Shown here: piece after piece, positions 17,379 through 25,975 of the stretch
Layout of the letters: every line of letters begins with the position of its first letter
Numbering within the stretch: position 1 is the first letter of the stretch
Origin: Chloroflexota bacterium
GTDB lineage: Bacteria; Chloroflexota; UBA11872; VXNJ01
Assembly (NCBI GenBank): GCA_026707405.1
Contig: JAPOWW010000021.1
Location: 250,841 to 314,840, forward strand
Direction of reading: 5' to 3'
Length of the DNA stretch: 64,000 nt
Position numbers and translations under genes: made by a program
The notes under the pieces: generated by a model
Seen by the model: the letters and a program-made list of their open reading frames with translations, nothing else
What the model was told of the DNA's origin: nothing
The model's database searches: none

Positions 17379-18224
17379 CTACCAATAGTCCTCGGTGATG
17401 ATCTGGGAGTCCCTGCCGCCGGAGCGGAAACCACGGTCGACAAGGAGTCCCCTGCAATCGTCGATCATATCGGGATTGCCGCAAAGATAAACGCTGGCGC
17501 TCTCCGGTCTGAGCCGGTCGACGAGCGCCTCGCGGTCATCATCGGAGATAACCGGGTCGACGCGGCCGCTCTTGGGATGCCCCAACAGCAGGCGGCACGT
17601 GTCGTTGGCCCGCCCCCGTCCAAGGTCGGCCGACCAGTCCTCGTCCCGGTCGGGGCGGCTTACCGTCGGGACGTACAGCAAGCCGAAATCGCGGTCCGCG
17701 GCCATTTCTTCCAAAAGCTCCCGATATCCAAGCTCGCTCGTGTAGGACACGCCGTGAATGATCGTCAGCCGCCGTTCCAGGCGGCCGTTGTTCTGGTAGT
17801 CCTCCCACATCTCGCGCGCCATCGATACGAACGGCGCGAGACCGGTCCCGGTGGCGACGCAGAAGATATCGCGCTCGACGGTCCTGTCGGGAGTGAAGCG
17901 CCCCGCCGGCCCCATGTACAAGATTTCGTCGCCGACTTTATGTTTCCAGAGCGTGCCGGTAAAGATGCCCAGTCCTCCCGGGTTTTCCGGCATGTCGCGC
18001 ACGAGAATGGCGTAGAACTCGAGATGGTCGAGCGATTTGGGTGACGACGCTATTGAGAACTGCCGGGGGCGCGGGTCCTGTTCCGGCTGGTCCCAAAACG
18101 CGAGTTGCGCGTACTGCCCCGCCTTGAAGTTGAAAAAAGGCTCGCCTTCCGCCTTTTCGATTCGAAATATGGCGTGGTCGTCGGTCCCGCACCGTTCCCA
18201 AGAGGTCAGCACGGCCACGCTCAT
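17379..18224 (-). CDS. Ferredoxin-NADP reductase-like FAD oxidoreductase
   Basis: 281 residues from the ATG at 18224; a GTG at 18254 would add ten basic residues. FAD-binding barrel with RQFSIASSP (the R-x-Y/F-S flavin motif) and GPAGRFT, then NAD(P)-binding domain with VATGTGLAPFVSMARE and VYLCGNPDMIDD. The C-terminus ends TEDYW, with an aromatic residue near the flavin as in ferredoxin/flavodoxin-NADP reductases. Electron partner unknown; no ferredoxin or oxygenase gene is adjacent. The RraA-like gene starts about 40 bases downstream, so they may be co-transcribed. Confidence 0.87.
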   Translation of the reverse strand: MSVAVLTSWERCGTDDHAIFRIEKAEGEPFFNFKAGQYAQLAFWDQPEQDPRPRQFSIASSPKSLDHLEFYAILVRDMPENPGGLGIFTGTLWKHKVGDEILYMGPAGRFTPDRTVERDIFCVATGTGLAPFVSMAREMWEDYQNNGRLERRLTIIHGVSYTSELGYRELLEEMAADRDFGLLYVPTVSRPDRDEDWSADLGRGRANDTCRLLLGHPKSGRVDPVISDDDREALVDRLRPESASVYLCGNPDMIDDCRGLLVDRGFRSGGRDSQIITEDYW

Positions 18225-18330
18225 GCGCTCGCGAATATCCCGCCGCCTGCGCACCGGCCGGCGCGTCGCGGATGACCGATCATCCGCTTGAGGGGTTATC
18301 TCGCCGCCTCCCGATCAGGCAGGGGTCTCT

Positions 18331-19767
18331 TCAACTTGCGGCCGCGCTGGATTCGACTGCGCGCGCAGTCGACGCGCTTCGCATCTGGTCCAAAATATCC
18401 TCCGCCGGATCGATCAGTATTTCGGCCAGCGTCGGGTGCAAGTGGGGTATTTCGACGAACTCGGCCACGGTTGCCCGATAGTACATTGCGACTACCGCCT
18501 CATGGATCAGGTCGGCGCCTTCGGGGCCGATGATGTGTACGCCCAGGATTTCGCCCGATTCGGCGTCGGCGATCATCTTCACGAAGCCGTCCGTCTCGTT
18601 CATGACTATCGCCTTGCCCTGGTCGTCGAACCTGTACAGCGCAGTCAGGATCCTGCGCCCCTCCGCGCGCGCCTCGCGCTCCGTCAGTCCCACCGCGCCA
18701 ATGGCCGGGTCGGTGAACACCGCCTCCGGGATCAGCCGATCGTCGAATTTACGCGGCTTGTCGGCAAAAGCGTTGTGGCCGATGATCTCGCCCTGCTGCA
18801 CGGCCACGTGCACTAGCTGACGCGTTTTAATCGACGCACCGCCGATAACGTCCCCGCCTGCATAGATTCGCGGATTCGAAGTCTGGAGCGTTTCGTCGAC
18901 GACCACGTAGCCGTTGTCGCAACGCACGCCGCCGGTTTCACAATTCAGTGACTCTATCGCCGGATTCCTTCCGACCGCGCACAGCACCTCCTCGGCGCTG
19001 AAGCGCTCGACGCCCGCCGGAGTTTCGACAACGCAGCTCTTGAGTCCGTCGTGCATCTCGAAGCGCACTACCCGCGAGGAGGTGACGAAACGGACTCCCT
19101 CGCTCTCAAGCACTCTCTGAGTCTCGATGGAAATATCCTGGTCCATCTTGCTCAAGATGTACGGGCTGCGCTGCAAAACGGTCACTTGCACGCCGAAGCG
19201 CTGGAAGAGCTGAGAGAACTCCATCGCGATCGCGCCGCCGCCGAATACCAGAAGGCTGCCCGGCAGGCTGTCGAGCGTCTGGGCGTCGTCGCTCGTGATG
19301 AAACCTACCTCGTCGAGTCCCGGCGCGGGCGGTTTCCAGATGGATGAGCCGGTCGCGATCACGAATTTGTCGGCGGTTATAGATTGTCCGTTGACTCGCA
19401 CGGACGACGGCGACTCGAATGAGGCGAGACCACGGATGATGTCCACCCGCGGCAACGCCTTGGCCGCGTCAAACCGGTAATCGGCAAACTCGCGCACGAG
19501 CCGTCCGCGCCTCTCCACCACGCCGCGCCAGTCGAGCACCGGCTCGGGCACGTCGATTGCCAGCTCGCCGGCTTCGCGTATGAGATGCATAACCTCGGCC
19601 GAACGGAGCATCGCCTTCGTAGGCATACAACCCCGCAAAATGCAGAGTCCGCCGAAATCGTCACCGCCCTCGATCAGGGCGATACGCTTGTCCCGCATCG
19701 AAGCGACCCGCGCCGCGTGGAAGCCGGTGGAACCCGATCCGATCACCACCATGTCGTAGTCGGTCAT
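18331..19767 (-). CDS. Dihydrolipoamide dehydrogenase / mercuric reductase-type flavoprotein
   Basis: 478 residues from the ATG at 19767; the frame stays open a further 87 codons but that part is basic, low-complexity and covers another small gene and a hairpin. FAD site VVIGSGSTGFHAARVA, redox disulfide C42-x4-C47 in GGLCILRGCMPTK, NAD(P) site LVFGGGAIAMEFSQLF, second FAD site RIYAGGDVIGG, and C-terminal His-Glu pair HLHPTLAEIL. All parts of a working disulfide reductase are present. No 2-oxoacid dehydrogenase genes are near, so it may be a stand-alone quinone, thiol or metal reductase rather than an E3 subunit. Confidence 0.87.
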   Translation of the reverse strand: MTDYDMVVIGSGSTGFHAARVASMRDKRIALIEGGDDFGGLCILRGCMPTKAMLRSAEVMHLIREAGELAIDVPEPVLDWRGVVERRGRLVREFADYRFDAAKALPRVDIIRGLASFESPSSVRVNGQSITADKFVIATGSSIWKPPAPGLDEVGFITSDDAQTLDSLPGSLLVFGGGAIAMEFSQLFQRFGVQVTVLQRSPYILSKMDQDISIETQRVLESEGVRFVTSSRVVRFEMHDGLKSCVVETPAGVERFSAEEVLCAVGRNPAIESLNCETGGVRCDNGYVVVDETLQTSNPRIYAGGDVIGGASIKTRQLVHVAVQQGEIIGHNAFADKPRKFDDRLIPEAVFTDPAIGAVGLTEREARAEGRRILTALYRFDDQGKAIVMNETDGFVKMIADAESGEILGVHIIGPEGADLIHEAVVAMYYRATVAEFVEIPHLHPTLAEILIDPAEDILDQMRSASTARAVESSAAAS

Positions 19768-19888
19768 AAATCTAAGCCAAGCCTCCGCGGCCGGGGACGG
19801 GCGCCCCGCGCCAATTTGCCTACCTTCGAGGATATCAGGGAGACATGCGCCAATCGCGTCAGGGTCTCGCATTCGGGACCGCGCCGCG

Positions 19889-19930
19889 CAGGACAACAAA
19901 CGGGCGGCGCCCTTTCGGGTACCGCCCGTT
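19889..19930 (-). terminator. Probable terminator of the small gene at 19.96 kb
   Basis: AACGGGCGG at 19899-19907 pairs perfectly with CCGCCCGTT at 19922-19930, with CCC/GGG pairing inside. Read on the minus strand the hairpin runs into TTGTTGTCC. It lies 28 bases after the stop of the small minus-strand gene and before the flavoprotein start. Confidence 0.6.
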
Positions 19931-19957
19931 CGCCGGGTTGGGGAGAAGGGGAGAGAC

Positions 19958-20185
19958 TTATTTGGGCCGGCGCGGAGCCTCCGTCGACGGCTCAACTTGC
20001 ACCGGATTGCCCGGCGCGTCCATAGCACAGCCGTCGGGGGTCTTTGCCTGCCACTCGTTCTTCAAGAGCACCAGCGCGAGCGCCTGGTGGACGTTGAATC
20101 CGAGCGTTCGCAGCTCCAGAGCCGACTCGCGGACTTTTTGCATATCCACTTCGTGAATTCCTGCTGGGTCGATGTTCTTTGGCAT
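19958..20185 (-). CDS. Small uncharacterised protein (75 residues)
   Basis: ATG at 20185; a TTG nine bases earlier also fits. Mixed-charge N-terminal half (VDMQKVRESALELRTLGFNVHQALALVLLKNEWQAK) looks like two amphipathic helices; the tail is proline-rich (DAPGNPVQVEPSTEAPRRP). No cysteine, signal or membrane segment. I do not recognise the family. A hairpin with a T-rich run follows the stop codon, which supports a real transcript. It lies on the same strand just upstream of the flavoprotein gene, whose over-long reading frame overlaps it in another phase. Confidence 0.5.
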   Translation of the reverse strand: MPKNIDPAGIHEVDMQKVRESALELRTLGFNVHQALALVLLKNEWQAKTPDGCAMDAPGNPVQVEPSTEAPRRPK

Positions 20186-20194
20186 CCGAATCAA

Positions 20195-20545
20195 TGTCGT
20201 TTTTTTACCACCGACCTGTTAAACGAAACCGTGCGTTGATTCGTTACGTTCGCTGGAAAACTCCGGACCGCTCGGCCACTTCCTGCGGATTTCCGATCAA
20301 ACGGGGGAACGACGGTACGCCGGAAGTGGGTCCGTCTCGTCGTTTCAGACTCAATCCCCAATCCGGGGGCCGGAACGCCGGACGAGGAGGGAGGTTGGCG
20401 AACCGCCCCTACGAATGATCGAAGGGTCGGCTGACGGATTCCACGGCGCCCCCTCGGCGTCGCCGAGGTCGATAGGCTCGAAGAGCCGGCTGGAAAAGCT
20501 GTAATAAAATTGCAGAGAGGCAACGCAAGCTCAGGAGGATGACCG
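20195..20545. other. Intergenic region, no gene seen
   Basis: About 350 bases between the divergent small genes. The last part, before the zinc-ribbon gene, turns AT-rich (GTAATAAAAT at 20501-20510), a plausible -10 region without a good -35. The middle holds short GC-rich inverted segments but nothing I can name. Confidence 0.4.
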
Positions 20546-20734
20546 ATGGGCGGATTCTCGGACAATCACTACACCTGCCTCGACTGCGAAACTGAATACA
20601 GCCGTCCAATGGCTTTTGTCGACGCGGCGCGAGCAAAGGGGGGCTGTCCAAGCTGCGGGTCCATGGCGCGGCGCAAGCAGCGGCGATGGTTTCACTGGGC
20701 CAGGGACTACGCCGTCCTGATGAACGTTGAATGA
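20546..20734 (+). CDS. Small zinc-ribbon protein (FmdB-like)
   Basis: 62 residues, ATG start after a strong AGGAGG site. Two C-x2-C knuckles, YTCLDCETEY and GGCPSCGSMARRK, make a single zinc ribbon, followed by a basic and aromatic tail (RRKQRRWFHWARDY). FmdB-type ribbons are mostly uncharacterised and are often found near metabolic or regulatory genes. A short hairpin (CGGTCAT/ATGACCG, 20748-20765) follows the stop. No operon partner: the next gene is about 130 bases downstream. Confidence 0.75.
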   Translation: MGGFSDNHYTCLDCETEYSRPMAFVDAARAKGGCPSCGSMARRKQRRWFHWARDYAVLMNVE

Positions 20735-20865
20735 ATAACCGGCGGTACGGTCATGGGTATGACCGCAGCGGCTCCGGGCCTGGACGATTTGATGTCTAAC
20801 GAGTAACTCCAGCGCGCCTAACCGCGTTAAGAGTCTTGGACAGTCATTAGCAATCGGACGGCGAT

Positions 20866-21051
20866 ATGTTTCGAATAGCTCTCAGGTTCGTACGGGTGGC
20901 GGTGATCTTCACCGCGGTCGCGGCTCTGGTGTGGAAGGCGACCAAGATGCCGATGATGGCCGGTTTGGAGCGCGGGGCCAAGGCGAAGTGGACCGCCACG
21001 GTCAAGCCGCGCATAGACGGTTTGAACAAGGACGCCACCACCGCCGAATAG
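20866..21051 (+). CDS. Small single-helix membrane protein
   Basis: 61 residues. One hydrophobic segment (VRVAVIFTAVAALVW, about residues 9-23) with arginines before it, so probably N-in, then a basic tail with KATKMPMMAGLERGAKAKW. No recognisable family. Ribosome site is weak (CGGACGGCGAT). A strong terminator 44 bases after the stop argues that the region is transcribed in this direction. Coding status is moderate. Confidence 0.45.
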   Translation: MFRIALRFVRVAVIFTAVAALVWKATKMPMMAGLERGAKAKWTATVKPRIDGLNKDATTAE

Positions 21052-21094
21052 GCCAACCGCACGCCCGGATCGAATCCGGGCCGCTAGGCAAATC

Positions 21095-21125
21095 GTCCCC
21101 GCCCGTGCCACGGGCGGGGACTTTA
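21095..21125 (+). terminator. Rho-independent terminator
   Basis: GTCCCCGCCCG (21095-21105) pairs with CGGGCGGGGAC (21111-21121) around TGCCA, an 11-base-pair GC stem followed by TTTAACT. It ends the small-protein unit at 20.5-21.05 kb. Confidence 0.8.
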
Positions 21126-21134
21126 ACTACTCCG

Positions 21135-21226
21135 TCAGCTCGAAGCGCTCGAATACCGCCGGAGTCCCAGCTTCCAGAAGCGCGAGGCTCCGTAAACGGG
21201 TGTCGCGGCGGTGACCGGGGCCAGCG
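21135..21226 (-). pseudogene. Relic 3' end of an ABC-2 permease gene
   Basis: Bases 21139-21226 match 24346-24433, the 3' end of the intact permease gene at 24342-25133, with 5 differences in 88 by hand count, in the same orientation. The minus-strand reading still gives LRRYSSASS followed by a stop (TGA here, TAG in the intact gene). Upstream the similarity stops abruptly, so only about 30 codons survive. It marks an older duplication or rearrangement of the ABC-2 genes; the plus-strand ABC operon lies between the two copies. Confidence 0.8.
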
Positions 21227-21612
21227 AACCAGCGTGCACCCAGGCCCACCCCGGACAAGACTTCAATTACAGGGACTCGACCGACTCTCCCGCGCTCTCT
21301 AGCAGCATCGACCCTGAGTTGGCATAGCAGTAGGGACCATCGCCAACGTAGGTGAGCATGAGTCGTTGATCCAGTGCAGCATCAACCGATTTCACGACCT
21401 CCACGACCGGCCCCCTTGCTCAGTGTGCTTCTGGGGCCGAGCGTAATTGACGCTGGTCGCCGCAACAAGCCTTGGGACGTTGTTGACCATGTAGCCTGTG
21501 AGTTGGATAGTGGTAGGTCAAGGGCCTTTCAGCGGACAAGGCTTGCTGAAACGGCCGCGATGCTCGCGGGGATAACGTAGCTTATGGCGCCAACGTTGCG
21601 CGCAGGTAACCG
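21227..21612. other. Intergenic region before the plus-strand ABC operon
   Basis: About 385 bases. A short plus-strand frame ends at 21580 but has no ribosome site or recognisable motif. Base composition is less GC-biased than the core genes. I see no RNA gene or clear promoter. Confidence 0.4.
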
Positions 21613-22623
21613 ATGGAAGAAACCGTAAGGGTCTCCGGGCTGTCCAAGACCTATCGAGCCGAGCGTCGGCGGCCCGGTCGCTTCGGATGGCTGCGCTCTT
21701 TCCTGACTCCAGAATACGTGGACATTCAGGCCCTGGAGGACTTGAGTTTCGAGGTCTTGCCTGGCGAGATAGTAGGACTGCTGGGGCCGAACGGGGCGGG
21801 CAAATCGACGACGATCAAGATCCTTGCCGGGATAATTCTGCCCACGGGCGGGGGCGTGTCCGTGCTCGGCCGCGATCCTCACAAGCAGCGCATAGAGAAC
21901 GCCCGGGAAATCGGGGCCGTATTCGGACAGAGAAGTCACCTGATCTTCGATTTGCCTCCAATCGACTCTTTCGGACTGCTCAGGCACGTCTATGCGATTG
22001 GCAAAGACGACTACGACCGCCAAATGGCGCTGCTTACGTCGCTGCTCGGGCTGGACGACCTGCTCCTGCAATCGGTCCGGACTCTCAGTCTCGGGCAGCG
22101 AATGCGCTGTGAGATTGCGGCCGCTTTCTTGCATCGACCACGCCTCGTTTACCTCGACGAACCGACGATCGGTCTCGACATTGAGGCCAAGCATGCGATT
22201 GGCCGTTTCCTGACCGAGATCAGCCATGAGCAGAACACGACCGTCATTCTCAGCACCCACGATCTGAGCGACGTTGAACGCGTTTGCCCGAGAGTCGTCC
22301 TCATAGACAAGGGGAGACTCGCTTTCGACGGCGACCTCGGCTACCTGCTGGAGCACCATGCAAGAGAACGGTCCATTCAGGTCGATCTGCCGAGTAGCGG
22401 AGCTGACGAGCTCATCTCCGGTCTTCGCCGGGACTGGCCCGGCTTGAGGTACGAGCAGTTTGAAGGACGCTTCGTGGTCTCGAGAGTGCCGGACCGGGAC
22501 GCGGTCACCGAGGTCACCAGGGTTCTCCTGTCGACCGACGGAGTTCGAAACCTGCGCGTCGCCGAGCCGAGGCTGGAGGACGTGATCGTTAACGCATTTC
22601 GGAGCGGCTTCCCCGATGGTTAG
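21613..22623 (+). CDS. ABC-2 exporter ATPase (NatA/DrrA-like)
   Basis: 336 residues. Walker A GPNGAGKSTT (about 59-68), Q-loop region VFGQRSHLIFDLP, signature LSLGQRMRCE (an S-L-G-Q form of the usual L-S-G-G-Q), Walker B LVYLDEPTIGLD and H-loop STHDLSDVE. The C-terminal third is an accessory domain. First of three genes overlapping or spaced by a few bases, with two permeases following, so a complete exporter. The same SLG(Q/E)RM signature occurs in the minus-strand ATPase at 28.8 kb, so the two are paralogues. Substrate unknown. Confidence 0.92.
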   Translation: MEETVRVSGLSKTYRAERRRPGRFGWLRSFLTPEYVDIQALEDLSFEVLPGEIVGLLGPNGAGKSTTIKILAGIILPTGGGVSVLGRDPHKQRIENAREIGAVFGQRSHLIFDLPPIDSFGLLRHVYAIGKDDYDRQMALLTSLLGLDDLLLQSVRTLSLGQRMRCEIAAAFLHRPRLVYLDEPTIGLDIEAKHAIGRFLTEISHEQNTTVILSTHDLSDVERVCPRVVLIDKGRLAFDGDLGYLLEHHARERSIQVDLPSSGADELISGLRRDWPGLRYEQFEGRFVVSRVPDRDAVTEVTRVLLSTDGVRNLRVAEPRLEDVIVNAFRSGFPDG

Positions 22624-23446
22624 GGCTCTCCGGGAGTCGGTTCTTCCCTACGTCGGGACCTGGCTCGCGACGTTCCGGAGCTGTTGGGCTTTGCGCATGG
22701 AGTTCCTGATCAGCATCGTGGTGGCATTCCTGATCGCCGTCATCATGCGTTCGCTTTGGCTCGCAATCCATTCCGCCAGCGAGACTGTGCAGACGGCGTT
22801 CACCGACAGGGAAATGGTCAGCTACGTCGTCATGAGCCAGATCATCAATCTCGCGAGAATCGGTCACACGAACCGGCGAATCGTCTACGGCGCAATGTCA
22901 AGGATCGCGAGAGGGCAGGTAGCGATGGATCTGATTCGCCCTCAGGTTTTCCAGCTGACCCGATACGCCGAGTGGCTGGCCGTATTCACTTTCGACGCGC
23001 TGGTCGTCGGCTTGCCGTTGTGGCTCGTTTTCCGTCTGGTCGGGTGGATTCCGAATCCGGCTTCGCCGGTGCACGGCATTCTGTTCATAGTGAGTTTGGC
23101 CGCGGCCTGGCTGGTCATGTCGGGTATCCATTACCTGATCGTTGTCATAGCGTTCCGATCGACCAACGTCTTCGGGATCCAGATGGCGCGCGTAGCCCTG
23201 CAAGAGGTTCTGGGCGGATCGCTGATTCCGATCGCACTGTTGCCCGGCGCGCTTCTCGCGATTGCCAGCGTGCTGCCATTTCAAGCTCTGGTGTTCACGC
23301 CGGTCTGGATATACCTGGGGAGATTCTCGGGCGCCGACCTCGCTCGGGCGCTGCTGGTGCAATGGGGTTGGGCCGCACTCCTGGCAGTCGCGGGGATGCT
23401 GATCTGGGCCTACGTCAGGCCGCGCGTAGTCGTGTTCGGCGGCTGA
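22616..23446 (+). CDS. ABC-2 permease, first of pair
   Basis: 276 residues; start overlaps the ATPase stop by 8 bases. About six hydrophobic helices, including FLISIVVAFLIAVIMRSLW, FTFDALVVGLPLWLVFRLV, LFIVSLAAAWLVMSGIHYLIVVIAF and LLAVAGMLIWAYVRP. The IARGQVAMDLIRPQVFQL segment between helices is typical of the ABC-2 subgroup (COG4587/COG3694) whose permeases come in unlike pairs. With the next gene it forms the membrane channel of the 21.6 kb exporter. Confidence 0.85.
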   Translation: MVRALRESVLPYVGTWLATFRSCWALRMEFLISIVVAFLIAVIMRSLWLAIHSASETVQTAFTDREMVSYVVMSQIINLARIGHTNRRIVYGAMSRIARGQVAMDLIRPQVFQLTRYAEWLAVFTFDALVVGLPLWLVFRLVGWIPNPASPVHGILFIVSLAAAWLVMSGIHYLIVVIAFRSTNVFGIQMARVALQEVLGGSLIPIALLPGALLAIASVLPFQALVFTPVWIYLGRFSGADLARALLVQWGWAALLAVAGMLIWAYVRPRVVVFGG

Positions 23447-23449
23447 CGC

Positions 23450-24253
23450 ATGAACATCCCGGCAATTGTTCGTCTTTACCTCCACGGAGTGCTCACTCAA
23501 ATCAAGGTCCCCGCCCAATACAGAGGTGACACCTGGGTTGCCATTGTCAGCATCCTGATCTGGCGAGGCTTGCGGGTCGGATTCATCGGAATAGCATTCT
23601 CATTCATTGCCGATCTTGGCGGCTGGACCGTTTGGGAGGTCGTGTTGATGTGGGCGAACTCGCTCTTCGCAGAGTTTCTCGTCAATTCCGTCGCCGCGTT
23701 CGTTTCACAGGCCGACCTGTACTTCTATCAGGGGCGGATGGACTACGCGCGGATAAGGCCGGTTCCCGTAATGGTCTTCGCCTCCGTCGAGCAAATGAGG
23801 CCCGAGTTCTTGCTGAGCGCCATCTTCTTTGCGATTGTCGGCGCGGTCGCTTCGATCAATTTGGGGCTCTTCTCAAGTCCCCTGTCAATTGTGCTGCTGG
23901 GGCTCGCGGTCGCGTCGGCGGCTCTGCTCTGGTTTGGGATCATGCTGTTCATGTCCTCGGGCGCCGCGTGGCTGTCGCGAGCGAGGGTGCTCAAGTTCGG
24001 AGTGTGGTCGTTTGACGAACACGCCAAGTATCCGCTGGACATCCTGCCGTTTCCTTTGCAGGTGGGGCTGACGGTCATCCCCTACGCGTTCACGTCGTAC
24101 TACCCGATATCGCTTGCGTTGAGGCCGGAAACGCACATCTGGCCTGGGATTCTCTCCCTGCCTGTCGGACTCGCCGTAGCGGCCATTTCCCTGTTCATGT
24201 ACGGGAAAGCCAGCTCGCACTACGACTCGCTCGGCTCGGCTGATCCAACGTAA
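23450..24253 (+). CDS. ABC-2 permease, second of pair
   Basis: 267 residues, ATG three bases after the preceding stop. Hydrophobic throughout, with helices at FIGIAFSFIADLGGW, AIFFAIVGAVASINLGLF, IVLLGLAVASAALLWFGIMLFM and SLPVGLAVAAISLFMY. The internal segment FDEHAKYPLDILPFPLQVGLTVIPYAF resembles the RYPVDIYPFWIKGFLTFIFPVAF block of the minus-strand permeases, which places it in the same subfamily. Last gene of the exporter operon; convergent with the permease genes on the other strand. Confidence 0.85.
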   Translation: MNIPAIVRLYLHGVLTQIKVPAQYRGDTWVAIVSILIWRGLRVGFIGIAFSFIADLGGWTVWEVVLMWANSLFAEFLVNSVAAFVSQADLYFYQGRMDYARIRPVPVMVFASVEQMRPEFLLSAIFFAIVGAVASINLGLFSSPLSIVLLGLAVASAALLWFGIMLFMSSGAAWLSRARVLKFGVWSFDEHAKYPLDILPFPLQVGLTVIPYAFTSYYPISLALRPETHIWPGILSLPVGLAVAAISLFMYGKASSHYDSLGSADPT

Positions 24254-24341
24254 GGGATGTGCTCCGTCATCCGCCACATTACCGAATCGAGCACACTGCG
24301 ACTAGGACGTCGTTTGGTCAGTATGAGTTCGGCGTCCGCCT

Positions 24342-25133
24342 CTAACTCGAAGCGCTCGAATACCGCCGGAGTCCCAGCTTCCAAAAGCGCGAGGCCCCGT
24401 AAACGGCTATCGCGGCGATGACCGGGGCCAGCGCCATAAGCCAGGAGGGGTCGCGACCGACCAGCGTTTCCGTGGGAATCGTCGAGACGAATGCCACGGG
24501 GAATATGAAGGTCAGGAACCCCTTTATCCAGAACGGATAGATGTCCACGGGATAGCGCCCGGTTCGGAAGAAGACGTTGAACAGGTGCTCGATGTTGTCC
24601 AGCCGCACCGCCCAGAATACGAGCGTGGTCATCGCGATCAGAAGAGCGTAGAAGATCGCCAGCCCCGAGGCCAGGAGCACGGGAAACAGCGCGATCCGCC
24701 AGCTGACCTGTCCGCCCTCGAGCGCGAATATCCCGAACAGCGCAAGACTCAGACCCATCAGCACGAATGCGGAGTTAGCCGCGGCAAAGTTGCGGGTGCT
24801 GGCGAGGAACAGGCTCGGCACGGGCTTCATCAGAACGTAGTCGAACAGGCCCTCGTGCACGTCCTCGACGATCTGGTTGAGGCTCGGAAACATCACCATC
24901 GACATGAGCCCAAGGGTGATGTACCAGATACCGACGACGGCCAGCATCTCGCCGGCGGACCATCCTCGCAGGCTGTCCGTGTGGACGAAAATCACGCTGA
25001 CGGCGACGACGGCCATGAACGCATCGACGCCGAAGGCGTTGACGAAATTGCCGGCGAACTCTCCTCGATATGAAAGCTCGCGCTGCGTCGATACCTTCGC
25101 AAACGTCAGCGCTATCGACAGCAGCCGTTTCAT
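24342..25133 (-). CDS. ABC-2 permease, second of minus-strand pair A
   Basis: 263 residues from the ATG at 25133, whose A is the last base of the upstream stop (TGATG), a classic coupled start; 14 upstream codons are open but belong to the previous gene. Six or so helices; signature block RTGRYPVDIYPFWIKGFLTF and VHEGLFDYVLMKPVPSLFLAST. Closely resembles the permease at 27180 (SSASS C-terminus, same blocks), so they are paralogues. Its 3' end is duplicated as a relic at 21.1 kb. No ATPase is adjacent to this pair. Confidence 0.88.
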   Translation of the reverse strand: MKRLLSIALTFAKVSTQRELSYRGEFAGNFVNAFGVDAFMAVVAVSVIFVHTDSLRGWSAGEMLAVVGIWYITLGLMSMVMFPSLNQIVEDVHEGLFDYVLMKPVPSLFLASTRNFAAANSAFVLMGLSLALFGIFALEGGQVSWRIALFPVLLASGLAIFYALLIAMTTLVFWAVRLDNIEHLFNVFFRTGRYPVDIYPFWIKGFLTFIFPVAFVSTIPTETLVGRDPSWLMALAPVIAAIAVYGASRFWKLGLRRYSSASS

Positions 25134-25939
25134 CAGGCGCCGACCGCCTGATACTGCTTGATGCCCGATCTCCACAGCGCGCGCATGAGCGCAAGGCCGA
25201 ACGCGATCCAGAATGCCTGCAGGGCGAATCCCAGCGCCAGCTCGGCCGAATCGAGACTACCGATAAATACCTCGATGGGAAATCCGAGCGTGTAACGGAA
25301 CGGAAGCACGACGGCCAGCGCCTTGATTGCCCCCGGCAAGAGCGCCACCGGAGCGACCTGGCCGCCCACCGCGAAGGCCACGTTGTACCAGACGTTGAAG
25401 AACGGCCCCGGCTTGGTTACCCAGAATGCGGTAAGCCCCAGGCACGCGCCCGCGACGAACGACAGCGACGCCGCGAGGACCACCGACGGGACGAACAGCG
25501 CAACGTTGAGCCACTGAAAGTCGAACTGCGGCCTGAGTATCAGGTACATCGCGACCCATATCGGAACGAGCATGACCGCCGCGCTGAGCTTGGCGGCTAG
25601 ATCCCCGGAAACCGCAACCCAAATCGGATTCATCGGACGCATCAGATGCGGCGAGAGACGCCCCAGCCGGATCAGGTTGGCAAGCTGCCCGTATCCCGTC
25701 GCCCACGTGAAATGCGCGACTCCCATGAAAACGATGTAGTAGATGACGACGTCACCTTGACGGAACCCCGCCACGTCGCCGTCGCCCGCAACCGCCCACC
25801 ACACCGCCATGTAGAGCAGCGGATTCAGGACCTGCCTCAGTCCGTAGAGGAGCAGGACGAGCCGGTATTGCAATAGCTGCGAGACGTTGGCTTTGGTCAG
25901 CGAGATCGTCCCGCCAAGCGTACGTGCGGCGGCGCTCAC
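25133..25939 (-). CDS. ABC-2 permease, first of minus-strand pair A
   Basis: 268 residues, the same length as the protein at 27971-28777 and alike along its whole length, for example ISLTKAN, NPLLYMAVWWAVAGDG, LIRLGRLSPHLMRP and FRYTLGFPIEVFIG. About six transmembrane helices. Overlaps the next permease by one base. Reading the minus strand, the order is ATPase (28.8 kb), permeases (28.0, 27.2 kb), two unrelated genes, then this pair, so the pair may borrow the ATPase at 28.8 kb. Substrate unknown. Confidence 0.88.
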   Translation of the reverse strand: MSAAARTLGGTISLTKANVSQLLQYRLVLLLYGLRQVLNPLLYMAVWWAVAGDGDVAGFRQGDVVIYYIVFMGVAHFTWATGYGQLANLIRLGRLSPHLMRPMNPIWVAVSGDLAAKLSAAVMLVPIWVAMYLILRPQFDFQWLNVALFVPSVVLAASLSFVAGACLGLTAFWVTKPGPFFNVWYNVAFAVGGQVAPVALLPGAIKALAVVLPFRYTLGFPIEVFIGSLDSAELALGFALQAFWIAFGLALMRALWRSGIKQYQAVGA

Positions 25940-25975
25940 TACTCCGCCTCCTAGGAAACTCCGGCTATCAGCCCG

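Noticed and set aside
19768..20028. 87-codon N-terminal extension of the dihydrolipoamide-dehydrogenase-like frame
   Set aside because: Basic and low-complexity, overlaps a hairpin and a small gene; the FAD-binding start sits right after the ATG at 19767.
20748..20765. Hairpin CGGTCAT/ATGACCG after the zinc-ribbon gene as a terminator
   Set aside because: Only seven base pairs and no T-run; mentioned with the gene but not called as a terminator.
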